A stretch of DNA of 64,000 nt from the NCBI RefSeq assembly GCF_026241105.1, contig NZ_JAPFFT010000014.1, positions 1 through 64,000 on the forward strand, read 5' to 3'. The notes beneath the pieces are model-generated. The model did no database searches. It saw only the letters and a list, made by a program, of their open reading frames with translations, and had not been told where the DNA came from. Position 1 is the stretch's first letter; every line of letters begins with the position of its first letter. The position numbers and the translations under genes are program-made. The stretch comes from Arthrobacter rhizophilus (GTDB taxonomy: Bacteria; Actinomycetota; Actinomycetes; Actinomycetales; Micrococcaceae). This document shows, in pieces, positions 1-8,669 of this stretch.

Positions 1-315
1 ACCAAGACGGACGGCACCCACGCCACCGTCAAACTCGATGCCAACTTCAAGGTCACCGCAACCGAAACCGGCGGCCCGGGCGGCGGCAAGGGCGGCCACG
101 GGAACCACGGAAACGAGACCGACCTCACCGGCGACACCGCCACCAAGGTCAAGGACGCCGTCCTCGCCGCCAACTCCGGCGCCACGGTAGAGAACATGAC
201 CACCGAAGACGACGGCAGCGCCGCCTACGAAGCCCACATCACCAAGACGGACGGCACCCACGCCACCGTCAAACTCGATGCCAACTTCAAGGTCACCGCA
301 ACCGAAACCGGCGGC
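1..315 (+). repeat. tandem repeat, 240-bp period, within PepSY-like gene
   Basis: Bases 1-60 recur without change at 241-300. The match continues with a few substitutions to about 315. Identity at synonymous positions points to recent duplication or gene conversion of the module. The first copy is cut by the window edge, so the number of repeats is unknown. Confidence 0.9.
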
Positions 316-342
316 CCCGGAGGCGGTCAGGCCGGTCACTAA
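1..342 (+). CDS. PepSY-like repeat protein, C-terminal part (5' end outside window)
   Basis: The reading frame is open from base 1 to a TAA at 340-342, giving 113 residues with no start in the window. The sequence holds one complete acidic module of about 80 residues plus the end of a preceding copy. It begins near LTGDTATKVKDAVL and ends near LDANFKVTATETGG, the pattern of small PepSY-like domains found in secreted or membrane-associated actinobacterial proteins. Gly/His-rich linkers (GGPGGGKGGHGNHGN) separate the modules. Residues 1-25 are repeated at 81-105. PepSY domains are usually extracytoplasmic and thought to inhibit or regulate; the role here is unknown. The stop codon overlaps the convergent GH66 stop. 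Confidence 0.65.
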   Translation, partial: TKTDGTHATVKLDANFKVTATETGGPGGGKGGHGNHGNETDLTGDTATKVKDAVLAANSGATVENMTTEDDGSAAYEAHITKTDGTHATVKLDANFKVTATETGGPGGGQAGH

Positions 343-2009
343 CTCCCAACCCAACTACCCACGTGGGCGGACACAGCAACAAGCTGTATCCGCCCACGGC
401 TTGCCGTAACGGGTTCCTCCGTCACATAAACGAGCTGCCAGAGGTGTGGCGGAGGAAGAATCGCCGTCGCGTAGTCCCCGTCGAGTTCCACAGGAACATC
501 GACGAGTCTCGCCTGCCCATCCGGATCTGCGTACCGAATGCGCGGCACCGTACCCCGGGTCCTCCGGATGCGCAGGCGCCCCCCGCCCGGTGATTGCGGC
601 ACTGCGCGCGGCTCATCCCATTCCGTGTCTGTTTGGCCCAGCAGGTTGATCATGTGGATGGCGAATCCACCGGGCACGCTGGTGACGCGACGCCAGACGG
701 CCCCTGGCTCAGGACGGTCTGTTACCGCCGCGGCTTGGTAGGAAATGTCCAGATCGTCGTTGTACGTCCCCGCGTAGGATCCCGTGACATCGCAGATCGC
801 GGGATCCATGGTCAGTTCGTCGTGTTCCACGAGGAAGTCGTACCAACGGGCCAGGAACGCCGCTGTTTCCTGGTTGATGGGGTGGTTGCGGACATAGTAG
901 GGGTCAACCAACACCCGGTCCCCTTCACCGGCCAGGAGCTGCGTTGCCCCGTGGGAAAACAGCGTGGCCATGGTCAGCGCAGTTGCCCTGTCGGCTGCCT
1001 GCTGGTCGGCAGTGTCGTACACGTGCTGGTATGCAGCGATCACCACCGGCTGGTCTCGGCGCGCCGCCTTTGCCCGGCTGACGACGTCGGCCAGGGAACC
1101 CAAAGTGGTGTGCGGCGGCCAGACTTCTATGTAGACGGCGTCCTGGGGAGTCGGAGCCGTGCGCCATGTGGGAAAGTCATTGACATTGTTGAAGACCAAG
1201 TGGCTGGTGGGTAGCGCGTTCCGGACGCCCTCGATCAGCTGGACGAATGAATCTGCGACGTCCACCAGGGCACCATCCGGAGTGGCTGCGCGTTTCGGAT
1301 ATCCGTATTGGTCCAGGTGGAAGCCATCGAATCCGAGGGATGATGTGGCGTCGGCCAGCTCCTTGGTGAAATGGGCGAGCCATGGCTGGGCCGCCGGGTC
1401 CAGAAGGAAGAGGAAGTCTCCCAGTGCGTAGGGTTCGCCGCTTGGCGTGAGCATGGCGTGTTGCTGCCAGTTGTGCCATTCGCCGGGACCGGCCGCATAC
1501 ACGGCGGCATAGCCGAGTGCCCGGGATCCCGCCGCCTGGATGGTCCTCACAAGTTCCTTGACCTTGGCCAGGGAAATGGTCTGGCCAAGGGCATCTACAT
1601 ACTCCGAGCCGCCGCCCATCAGGTCCGCGTGCCGGTAGGCCCAATCGTAGAACTGGACGCCGTTCAGGTGCAGCCTGCGGACGAGTTCGGCAACGGGCTG
1701 CACGTCCTTGTCCGGCCCGTAGCTGGCCACAAACCCGTATCTCAAGCGTGCCCTCGGGTCCGCGGCGACCTCGACGGCGGTCCGGGCCGTCGCGCCGTCG
1801 GCCTCAAGTTCCACGCTATAGCCACCCGGGACGAGAGGGCCCAGGCTAAGAATTCCGGAACCGCATCCTTCGTGCGTCTGGATCCGCTCGCCGAGGTGCC
1901 AAACCGTCAGGGCGGCAGTGACGCCGTCGGGAATCCAGAGTTCGACGGCGGCCGGTTCCGTGGGCGAGTAGCTCGCCTTAGTGGGGAGAATGTCGAGGGG
2001 TTGAGCAAT
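339..2009 (-). CDS. GH66-family dextranase / cycloisomaltooligosaccharide glucanotransferase-like enzyme
   Basis: Predicted glycoside hydrolase family 66 protein acting on alpha-1,6-glucan. From an ATT start (2007-2009) it is 556 aa: an Ig-like N-terminal domain (about 1-90), then a TIM barrel. GFDGFHLDQYG carries the likely nucleophile (about D233), and VYIEVWPP carries the likely acid/base Glu about 63 residues later, matching the family spacing. No ATG or TTG lies in frame between the permease stop and residue 66; the first standard start (GTG, 1812-1814) would delete most of the Ig-like domain. An AAGGA motif lies 7 nt before the ATT. There is no evident signal peptide, so it probably acts on imported oligosaccharides. 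It is the last gene of the operon. The C-terminal tail runs through a terminator hairpin. The family is fairly sure; the start is inferred. Confidence 0.8.
   Translation of the reverse strand: MAQPLDILPTKASYSPTEPAAVELWIPDGVTAALTVWHLGERIQTHEGCGSGILSLGPLVPGGYSVELEADGATARTAVEVAADPRARLRYGFVASYGPDKDVQPVAELVRRLHLNGVQFYDWAYRHADLMGGGSEYVDALGQTISLAKVKELVRTIQAAGSRALGYAAVYAAGPGEWHNWQQHAMLTPSGEPYALGDFLFLLDPAAQPWLAHFTKELADATSSLGFDGFHLDQYGYPKRAATPDGALVDVADSFVQLIEGVRNALPTSHLVFNNVNDFPTWRTAPTPQDAVYIEVWPPHTTLGSLADVVSRAKAARRDQPVVIAAYQHVYDTADQQAADRATALTMATLFSHGATQLLAGEGDRVLVDPYYVRNHPINQETAAFLARWYDFLVEHDELTMDPAICDVTGSYAGTYNDDLDISYQAAAVTDRPEPGAVWRRVTSVPGGFAIHMINLLGQTDTEWDEPRAVPQSPGGGRLRIRRTRGTVPRIRYADPDGQARLVDVPVELDGDYATAILPPPHLWQLVYVTEEPVTASRGRIQLVAVSAHVGSWVGS
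362..398. terminator. bidirectional hairpin terminator
   Basis: A 10-bp perfect stem (362-371 with 389-398) extends through an inner 5-bp stem (373-377 with 383-387) around an AACAA loop. It lies 20 bases after the PepSY gene stop and inside the last codons of the convergent GH66 frame, so it could serve both genes. There is no clear U-tract, as is usual in high-GC actinobacteria. Confidence 0.75.
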
Positions 2010-2042
2010 GTGGGTGTCCTTGGGTGTTGTGACGCTTGGCGC

Positions 2043-2939
2043 CTATTTGACGGCGCCGGTGGTGATTCCGGCGATGAGGTGCTTTTGTCCCGCGACGTAG
2101 ACGGCGATCACCGGGATGACAGCGAGGGTGGAAGCCGCGAACACGAGGCCCCACGCGGTCGAGTGCTCGCCCTGGAAAGCCGCGATGCCGAGGGGAAGCG
2201 TGCGCTTTGTGGCGTCGCTGATGACAGTCAGGGCCCATACATATTCATCCCACGCTCCGAGGAAGGAAAAGACAGCGGCGGTGGCCAGTGCCGGACGGGC
2301 AAGGGGAATGTACAGGACCAGGAATTTGCGGAGGATCCCCGCACCATCAACCGTCATGGCTTCGTCCAATTCCCGGGGGACTCTTTCGAAAAAGGCCCGC
2401 AAAAGAAAGGTGGTGAAGGCAATCTGCCCGGCCGTGTAGAAAAACACCAGGCCTTCCAAGGAGTCGAGCATATTCAGGCTTTTCGCGAGGACGAACTGCG
2501 GGACGATCACCACAATGCCCGGGATCATCAATCCCGCGAGCAGCAGGGAGAACATGAAGTTCTTGAGTGGGAAGTCGAAACGAGCGAAGGCGAAGGCCGT
2601 CATTGACGAAATGACCACTGACGCAACGGTGGTAAGCACTGAAACGTAGGCTGAGTTTCCAAAGAATCCAGCGAAATTGTTCTCCGTCCAGGCTTCCTCG
2701 TAATTTGCCGAGGTGAGGGTCTGCGGCAGGAAATGTGGAGGATTCGGAAGTATGGCGGTGTTTGGCTCCAGCGAAGCGGACACCATGATCATGAACGGCG
2801 CCACCATCAACACGGCCCCGCACACGACGATCGCGACGCGGACCAGCAGCCAGACGTTGAACGGCCGCTTGGAGCGTTCGTTCCGGGTGGCTTTGTCCGC
2901 CTCGGGCAAGCTCTTGGGCTTGAAGGATGTAGCTGTCAT
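2043..2939 (-). CDS. carbohydrate ABC transporter permease (MalG/GanQ type)
   Basis: Inner-membrane permease of a CUT1 sugar importer, 298 aa with about six membrane segments beginning near residue 30. The cytoplasmic EAA loop reads EAMTVDGAGILRKFLVLYIP, the site that contacts the shared ATPase. The gene overlaps its partner permease by 4 nt (ATGA at 2936-2939) and is followed 33 nt after its stop by GH66. No ATPase is encoded in the cluster, as is common for CUT1 systems that borrow an MsmK/MsiK-type ATPase. Context suggests isomalto-oligosaccharides or dextran fragments as substrate. Confidence 0.9.
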   Translation of the reverse strand: MTATSFKPKSLPEADKATRNERSKRPFNVWLLVRVAIVVCGAVLMVAPFMIMVSASLEPNTAILPNPPHFLPQTLTSANYEEAWTENNFAGFFGNSAYVSVLTTVASVVISSMTAFAFARFDFPLKNFMFSLLLAGLMIPGIVVIVPQFVLAKSLNMLDSLEGLVFFYTAGQIAFTTFLLRAFFERVPRELDEAMTVDGAGILRKFLVLYIPLARPALATAAVFSFLGAWDEYVWALTVISDATKRTLPLGIAAFQGEHSTAWGLVFAASTLAVIPVIAVYVAGQKHLIAGITTGAVK

Positions 2940-3907
2940 CGCAGAGCCTCCTTCTTCTCACCAAGGAATTTGAACTGGGCGAACGACACTATGAAGATGA
3001 AAATGGCGAGGATAAAGGCCATGGCCGAGCCGTAGCCGAAGTCCAAGAAAGAAAATGCCTGCTTGTACATGTAAGTCAGCGGAACCTCCGTGCTTCCTGC
3101 CGGTCCGCCGTTGGTCATGAGAAGGACCGAGGGGAAGACATTGAATGCCCCGATCACTTGCAAGACGAGCACAAACAGCAATGTTCCTCGAATTCCGGGC
3201 AGGGTAACGTGGACGAACTTATGCCAGGCATTCGCACCGTCCAGTGCAGCCGCCTCATACAACTCCTCCCCCACGCCGCCCAACGACGCAAGGAGCACTA
3301 CCAAGCACCATCCGAGGTTCTTCCAGATCCCCAGGAGGGAAATAGCGATCAGTCCCGTCCAGCGCTGTTCGAGCCACGGCACTGCATGATCGGAAAGGGA
3401 CAGGAAGTCCGTGATGAACCAGTTGACCGCACCGTCGTCGGTCGTGAAAAGGAATTTGAACAATAGGGAGACCACCACCCAGCTGGTAACCACCGGGATG
3501 TAGAACAGGATTCGGAAGAGTGTGCGGCCCGGCATCTTCTTCTGAAGCAAAACTGCGAATAGCAGGCCCAGTGCAACGGTGGCTGGGACAGACATCAACA
3601 AGTACACGCCGGCGTTGGTCACGCTGGTCCAAAACTGGGGATCGGCCAGGGCACGAGTGTAGTTGTCCAGTCCAATGAAGGTACTGGCCTGGGTAGGCAG
3701 CACTGACCAGTTATAGAACGAGATCTGCAGGGAACGCACTAACGGATAACCAGTAGTGAGGAAGAACAGAATCAGCCCAGGAGCCGCGAACGCCCACGGC
3801 ACCCACCAGTGCGAGGGCCTGCGGCTCGCCCCTCCGCGGCCCGGCTTGCGAGGCCGGGCAGCGGAGGCGGTCGAAACTTCTTGTCCCGAAAGACGTTGTG
3901 CCGTCAT
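2936..3907 (-). CDS. carbohydrate ABC transporter permease (MalF type)
   Basis: Membrane permease, 323 aa, pairing with the MalG-type protein encoded immediately downstream. The N-terminus carries a basic, Ser/Pro-rich cytoplasmic stretch (about residues 1-35). The first membrane helix follows, and the EAA loop is EAAALDGANAWHKFVHVTLP. The start is 3 nt after the stop of the binding-protein gene, so the two are translationally close. CUT1 family assignment is firm; substrate specificity comes only from the GH13/GH66 context. Confidence 0.9.
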   Translation of the reverse strand: MTAQRLSGQEVSTASAARPRKPGRGGASRRPSHWWVPWAFAAPGLILFFLTTGYPLVRSLQISFYNWSVLPTQASTFIGLDNYTRALADPQFWTSVTNAGVYLLMSVPATVALGLLFAVLLQKKMPGRTLFRILFYIPVVTSWVVVSLLFKFLFTTDDGAVNWFITDFLSLSDHAVPWLEQRWTGLIAISLLGIWKNLGWCLVVLLASLGGVGEELYEAAALDGANAWHKFVHVTLPGIRGTLLFVLVLQVIGAFNVFPSVLLMTNGGPAGSTEVPLTYMYKQAFSFLDFGYGSAMAFILAIFIFIVSFAQFKFLGEKKEALR

Positions 3908-3910
3908 GTG

Positions 3911-5200
3911 TCAGCCCTGTGCCAAGAGCGGATCGATCTGCGCCACGGCGGCGTCCATTGCCTCCTGGACGGACAGCTTGCCCTGAAGTGCAAGCTGTGC
4001 CTGCTTGGTGAAGATGTCATCCACCTTTGCCCATTGCGGCGTGGCGGGCCGGGGCTTGGCGGTCTTGAGCTGCTCAAGGAAGGCGGCATAGTAGGGCTGG
4101 ATGGCGGCCATCGCTTCGGCCATGTCCTTCTCAGCAGAGAGTTGACCCACCTGCCCCATCGCGTTCTGGGCATCCGGAGAAAGCATGTAGCGGATGAACT
4201 CTGCGGCGAGCTCCTTGTTCTTGGATTGCTGTGTCATAACGATGTCTTCGCCACCCACCACGCTTACACTGCCGCCGTCGCCGCTGAACATCGGCGACGT
4301 CTTGGGCTGGAAATTCGGGTAGGACGTAGCCATGCCAGGGAAGGTCCACGGACCGTCGACGATCGCCGGGTACATGCCCTTCGGCAAGCCGTCGCCTGTT
4401 GGCGTTCCACCACTGCCACCGAGAATTACTCCGGGAATGGCCTTCTTGTTGTAGAGGTCCACGATCATCTGCAGGGCAGCGACGGCTTTGGGCCCGTTGA
4501 GGTAGCCCGCGGACTTCTTCACGTCGGGGTCAGTCATGTCGCCGCCGTTGGACCAGATATAGGGCAGCATCTGCCATCCTCCGGAGCCGCCTTCGGCGAG
4601 GATGTACTTGCCTCCCACTTTGTCCGCGGCAGCTTTGAGTTCGTCCAGCGTTTTCGGAACGGAAGCGACGCCGTTGGCCTTGAGCGCCTGGTCGTTGTAT
4701 ATGACCACCTTGGTGTTGGTGTCGAGCGGAAGACCCCAAGATTTGCCGTTGTACTTGTTCGTGGCCAGCGGACCAGGGAACATTTTGTTGGCCCATGATT
4801 GGAAGTCCGGCATGGCATCGCTTAATGGAGCCAGCACGCCAATCTTGGCCAGTTCAGGGACAGTGACAATATCCGCGCGGATGACATCCGGCAGGCTCTG
4901 GCCAGCAGCTGCCGTGACGAGTTTCTGGTGCATGTCCTTGTCGGAGATCTGCACGGACTTTACTTTGACTCCGGGGTGGAGCTTCTCGAAGTTCGGGATG
5001 ATGGTCTTCTCCAAGGCCTTAATTTCACCGCCGCCAGCGCTGTAAGCGTGCCAGAAGGTGATTTCCCCGGACACCGCGACCCCCGAAGACAGGGTTGCCA
5101 CCGCCGCGGGCTGGGCGCCACCGCCGCCGGTGTCACAAGCCGTGAGGCCGGCGGCCGCCAAAAGGGCTATGGAGGAGAGCGTGAAGAGTTTTTTCATCAT
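3911..5200 (-). CDS. extracellular sugar-binding lipoprotein of CUT1 ABC importer
   Basis: Solute-binding protein of 429 aa (SBP family 1). The N-terminus is a lipoprotein signal, MMKKLFTLSSIALLAAAG followed by lipobox LTAC, so the mature protein is lipid-anchored outside the membrane. ITFWHAYSAGGGE near residue 48 is the usual start of the SBP1 fold. An AAGG-type ribosome site (GAAAGG) lies 7 nt before the ATG. It sits between the alpha-glucosidase and permease genes. Glucan-derived oligosaccharides are the inferred ligand. Confidence 0.9.
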   Translation of the reverse strand: MMKKLFTLSSIALLAAAGLTACDTGGGGAQPAAVATLSSGVAVSGEITFWHAYSAGGGEIKALEKTIIPNFEKLHPGVKVKSVQISDKDMHQKLVTAAAGQSLPDVIRADIVTVPELAKIGVLAPLSDAMPDFQSWANKMFPGPLATNKYNGKSWGLPLDTNTKVVIYNDQALKANGVASVPKTLDELKAAADKVGGKYILAEGGSGGWQMLPYIWSNGGDMTDPDVKKSAGYLNGPKAVAALQMIVDLYNKKAIPGVILGGSGGTPTGDGLPKGMYPAIVDGPWTFPGMATSYPNFQPKTSPMFSGDGGSVSVVGGEDIVMTQQSKNKELAAEFIRYMLSPDAQNAMGQVGQLSAEKDMAEAMAAIQPYYAAFLEQLKTAKPRPATPQWAKVDDIFTKQAQLALQGKLSVQEAMDAAVAQIDPLLAQG

Positions 5201-5290
5201 GGCTGGACCTTTCGCATTTCGGGCAGCGAGTACCCGCAGGGTTTGTGATGACGGTTTGGGGAGAGGTTGGGGGTAGGTTGGGACAGCGGA

Positions 5291-7024
5291 TCACGCGCTG
5301 CGGCGGAAGACTTTGAGTTCCCAAGGGCGAAGGCGCAGCGACTTCTCCACGGGATAGTTGGCCAGTACCTGTTCTGCGGTAGCCCAGGAATCATCGCCGA
5401 TGTCGGCCATGCGCCCGGTGGATGAGAAATTGCCGATAATCAGCATCTCGGCGCCGGGCAGCGAGCGGGCAAAAGCGTATACGTGTTCGTCCTCGGGCAA
5501 GAGCATGGCGAAATCTCCGTGGGAAACCACGGGATCGCGATGGCGCAAGGCGATGACTTCGCGGTAGAAGTTGAAAACAGAGTCAGGATCCTCCACCTGG
5601 GCGGCAGCGTTGATGGAACGAGCGTTCGGGTTGACTGCGATCCAGGGGGCTCCGGTGGTGAAACCTGCGTTCCGGCTCCCGTCCCACTGAACGGGAGTCC
5701 GTGCGTTGTCCCGGTTCAGGGGCGCCAGGGCCGCAAGTACTTCGGCATCGGTATGGCCCAGATGCGTGGTGGCCTCGCGATGGTGGTTGAGGACTTCGAT
5801 GTCCCGGTAGTCGCTGATCGCGCCGAAGGACATATTCGTCATGCCCAGCTCCTCCCCCTGATACACGTAGGGAGTGCCCCGGTGCAGGTGCAGGATGCCC
5901 GCCAGCATCTTGGCCGACACCTCCCGGTACTCGCCGTCGTTCCCGAAGCGGGACACGGCCCGGGCCTGATCGTGGTTTCCCCAGTACAGGCTGTTCCATC
6001 CGCGGGCCGCCAGCCCTTCCTGCCAGCGGGCCAGGGACTTCTTCAGTTCGGTGAGCAGCAACTTCTTTGGCCGCCATTTGTTTCCGTCTTCCTGATCGAG
6101 GGCGACGTGCTCGAATTGGAACACCATGTCCACTTCTTGCCTTGCGGGATCAGTGAAAATAGCGGCGTCCTCTACCGTGACTCCAGGCATCTCACCGACG
6201 GTCAGCAACTGCCGGTCCCGCCCAGCGAACACCTTTTGGTGCATTTCCTGCAGGAATTCGTGAATCCTGGGACCGCAGATGAAGTGGGCACCGCCGTCGC
6301 CGTAGAGCTTGTCGTCGGACTTGGGCCCGTCAGGTAGCTGCTGATCCTTCGAAATGAAGTTGATGACATCCATCCGGAAACCGTCCACGCCCCGGTCCAG
6401 CCACCAATTCATCATGCTGAAGATGGCCCCGCGTACTTCCGGGTTTTCCCAGTTGAGGTCAGGTTGCTTCCTCGAGAACAGGTGAAGGTAATACTGGCCC
6501 GTTGTCTGGTCGTATTCCCATGCCGGCCCGGAGAAAGCGGAACCCCAATTGTTCGGTTCGGCCCCCGCGGAACCCGGCTCCGCGCCGTCCCTCGGAGAAC
6601 GCCACCAGTACCAATCCCGCTTCGGGTTCTCCAAGCTGGAGCGGGATTCCACAAACCATGGGTGTTCATCGGAGGTGTGGTTGACGACCAAATCCATAAC
6701 GAGCTTCATGTCGCGGGCGTGCAGGCCTGCGATCAGTTCGTCGAGAGTTTCCAGGTCTCCAAAGATCGGGTCGATGTCCTGGTAGTCACTGATGTCGTAT
6801 CCATTGTCGTCCTGTGGCGAGCGGTACACCGGCGACAACCACAGAACGTCCACGCCCAGCTTTTTAAGGTAATCGAGCCGGCCGATAATGCCGCGAAGGT
6901 CTCCTACGCCGTCGCCGTTGGAGTCGGCGAAGCTGCGAGGATATATCTGGTACACCACTGCGCTCCTGAACCAGTCTTGGTCCGTGCTCATGGGAGGGCC
7001 GGCGTGGGTTTCTTGAATCGTCAT
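5291..7024 (-). CDS. GH13 alpha-glucosidase / oligo-1,6-glucosidase-like
   Basis: Cytoplasmic alpha-glucosidase of 577 aa, with no signal peptide. Conserved GH13 regions are all present: DLVVNHTS, DGFRMDVINF (nucleophile about D219), GEMPGV (acid/base about E278) and WGNHDQ (stabiliser about D352). QPDLNWENP corresponds to region V of the oligo-1,6-glucosidase subfamily. An upstream in-frame ATG adds 23 residues with no homology. I chose the ATG at 7024 because AAGGGA lies 9 nt before it and the GH13 N-terminus follows soon after. It would hydrolyse imported isomaltose-type oligosaccharides to glucose, and is the first gene of the five-gene operon divergent from the ROK regulator. Confidence 0.9.
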   Translation of the reverse strand: MTIQETHAGPPMSTDQDWFRSAVVYQIYPRSFADSNGDGVGDLRGIIGRLDYLKKLGVDVLWLSPVYRSPQDDNGYDISDYQDIDPIFGDLETLDELIAGLHARDMKLVMDLVVNHTSDEHPWFVESRSSLENPKRDWYWWRSPRDGAEPGSAGAEPNNWGSAFSGPAWEYDQTTGQYYLHLFSRKQPDLNWENPEVRGAIFSMMNWWLDRGVDGFRMDVINFISKDQQLPDGPKSDDKLYGDGGAHFICGPRIHEFLQEMHQKVFAGRDRQLLTVGEMPGVTVEDAAIFTDPARQEVDMVFQFEHVALDQEDGNKWRPKKLLLTELKKSLARWQEGLAARGWNSLYWGNHDQARAVSRFGNDGEYREVSAKMLAGILHLHRGTPYVYQGEELGMTNMSFGAISDYRDIEVLNHHREATTHLGHTDAEVLAALAPLNRDNARTPVQWDGSRNAGFTTGAPWIAVNPNARSINAAAQVEDPDSVFNFYREVIALRHRDPVVSHGDFAMLLPEDEHVYAFARSLPGAEMLIIGNFSSTGRMADIGDDSWATAEQVLANYPVEKSLRLRPWELKVFRRSA

Positions 7025-7157
7025 TGATGAGTTCCCTTGCTGGGCGACTATGCCGTATGTGAAGTACTGAAAGTTTTGCGGTAGAAGTCTCAACTGTCAA
7101 TAGCTCATGTAAATGTGATGCAAGCCATCAATCTGCTCGCGATTCTCCCGAGCAAAC

Positions 7158-7170
7158 TTTTGATACAAAA
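7158..7170. promoter_or_regulatory. candidate ROK-regulator operator (inverted repeat)
   Basis: TTTTG-ATA-CAAAA is a perfect inverted repeat in the divergent region between the GH13 operon and the ROK gene. AT-rich palindromes of this general kind are bound by ROK repressors of the NagC/XylR type. It would be placed to control both directions. Assignment is from position and symmetry only. Confidence 0.5.
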
Positions 7171-7220
7171 ATCAGAAATCCTGCGATAGTCTTGCACAAG
7201 CCCATCGATGAGGAGGCGAT

Positions 7221-8372
7221 ATGGACTCGCAGCCAACCCCCGCCCACCCCACGTGGCTGGGTGCGCCAAGCTCCGCCCGGGACGTCTTGTACCAACTGCT
7301 CGTAGACGGGCCGCTCTCCAGAAGTGCGCTGGCCGAAAAGCTGGGGCTGTCTGCCGGAAGCCTCACGCGAGTTACCAAACCCTTGCTGACCGCGGGCGAA
7401 ATCATTGAGACGGAATCACGGCATGTCGGCCCCACCGGACGCCCCACTCAACCGCTGGAAATCGTTGCGGGCCGTCACTACTTCGTCGGTGTGAAGCTCA
7501 CGGGAACGCGCGCGTCCGCTGCGCTGGTCAACCTGCGCACCGAGGTGATCGCCACCGCGGAAGCCCCGATCGGCTCGCTGCAGCCCGAAGCCGTAGCCGA
7601 TCTCGTGGCGGACCTGGTCCGTAAAGTTGAGCAATCAGCTCCCCAACCAATTGCCGCAGTTGGAGTGTGCCTCGGCGGCCAGGTCACGGACGGCGGGAAC
7701 ATCAGCTGGGCACCATTCCTTAAGTGGGAAAACGTTCCCTTCGGTGGCCTCCTGAAACAGCGGCTGGGTTTGCCCGTCAGCATCATCAACGACCTCAACG
7801 CCCTGACCTTGATGGAACATTGGCTGGGCTCCGGCCGTGGCATTGCGAACCTTGTGGTTCTCACAATAGGCGCAGGCGTCGGCTACGGTCTGGTCATTAA
7901 CCACCAGATGATCACCGATGCCAACTCCGGTTTGGGCACCGCCGGCCATATTCCCCTGGATCCGTTTGGGCCGCCTTGCGATCTGGGCCACCGAGGTTGC
8001 GCCAATGTCATGTTGAGCCAGCCCAGCCTCGAGTCAAGGGCTTTGGCCTCCATGGGTAGGCCTGTGCCATACGCGGAACTGCTCGAACTCTCGGCCCAAG
8101 GAGGGGTTGCCAAAACACTCGTCGACGAAGCTGGATTCGCTTTGGGCCGCCTGCTCACCATCGCTTCAGCCCTGGTCATGCCTGAATTGATCATCCTCAG
8201 CGGGGAAGGCGTCGGCCTCGCAGCGGCAGCCAAGGAAGCCATTGACGCCGGACGGAGGCACGATCGCGAAGTCCACGCTCGCGAGGTACCCATTGCTGTC
8301 ATCGACGTTGACGACACTCACTGGGCCCGTGGCGCAGCGATCGGTGCTATGCAGCAACCTGCGCCCAGCTAG
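7221..8372 (+). CDS. ROK-family transcriptional regulator
   Basis: Regulator of 383 aa: a winged helix-turn-helix (about residues 18-75, SRSALAEKLGLSAGSLTRV) followed by a ROK sugar-kinase-like fold. The phosphate-binding region includes LTIGAGVGYGLV. The zinc-binding stretch reads CDLGHRGCAN, a variant of the family CxCGxxGC pattern with the second Cys replaced. GAGG-rich ribosome site GAGGAGG precedes the ATG. Divergent from the alpha-glucan operon, so it most likely represses that operon and responds to a sugar or sugar phosphate. Confidence 0.88.
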   Translation: MDSQPTPAHPTWLGAPSSARDVLYQLLVDGPLSRSALAEKLGLSAGSLTRVTKPLLTAGEIIETESRHVGPTGRPTQPLEIVAGRHYFVGVKLTGTRASAALVNLRTEVIATAEAPIGSLQPEAVADLVADLVRKVEQSAPQPIAAVGVCLGGQVTDGGNISWAPFLKWENVPFGGLLKQRLGLPVSIINDLNALTLMEHWLGSGRGIANLVVLTIGAGVGYGLVINHQMITDANSGLGTAGHIPLDPFGPPCDLGHRGCANVMLSQPSLESRALASMGRPVPYAELLELSAQGGVAKTLVDEAGFALGRLLTIASALVMPELIILSGEGVGLAAAAKEAIDAGRRHDREVHAREVPIAVIDVDDTHWARGAAIGAMQQPAPS

Positions 8373-8373
8373 G

Positions 8374-8661
8374 TCATGCGCCGTCCTGCGGACTGAACAT
8401 CACGGCGTTCCACTCGCGGATCTCGCCGGGTACGGCCAGCCCTTCCAGGACGAAGGGATCCCCCGCGATGAACTGCTCCGCCCTTTCCCTGCTCGTGAAG
8501 ATTCCCATCGAACCGTTCACGGCCGGGTTGTTGAACGTCCCGATGCCGATCAGGCCACCCTCAGCGGCGAAGCCCTGCAAATATTCAACGTGCCGGGGAT
8601 AGACGGCTTGAAGACCGGGGAGAGCCGAAGGGTCCGAGCTGTAGAAGACCACGAATTGCAT
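8374..8661 (-). CDS. YciI-like protein
   Basis: Small 95-aa protein starting MQFVVFYSSDP and ending in FSPQDGA, with the dimeric alpha/beta ferredoxin-like pattern of YciI family proteins (AEGGLIGIGTFNNPAVNGSMGI, then RERAEQFIAGDPFV). Biochemical role is unknown in most of the family. I start at ATG 8661; the longer frame adds 32 Arg/Pro-rich residues that read into the preceding gene. It lies 8 nt after the SRPBCC gene stop, so the two are probably co-transcribed, and it converges on the ROK gene with one base between stops. Confidence 0.8.
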   Translation of the reverse strand: MQFVVFYSSDPSALPGLQAVYPRHVEYLQGFAAEGGLIGIGTFNNPAVNGSMGIFTSRERAEQFIAGDPFVLEGLAVPGEIREWNAVMFSPQDGA

Positions 8662-8669
8662 TGTTTGCC

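Noticed and set aside
1371..2606. Long plus-strand frame (411 codons) opposite GH66 and permease genes
   Set aside because: It lies antisense to two clearly coding genes, has no domain, and reflects codon bias of high-GC coding DNA.
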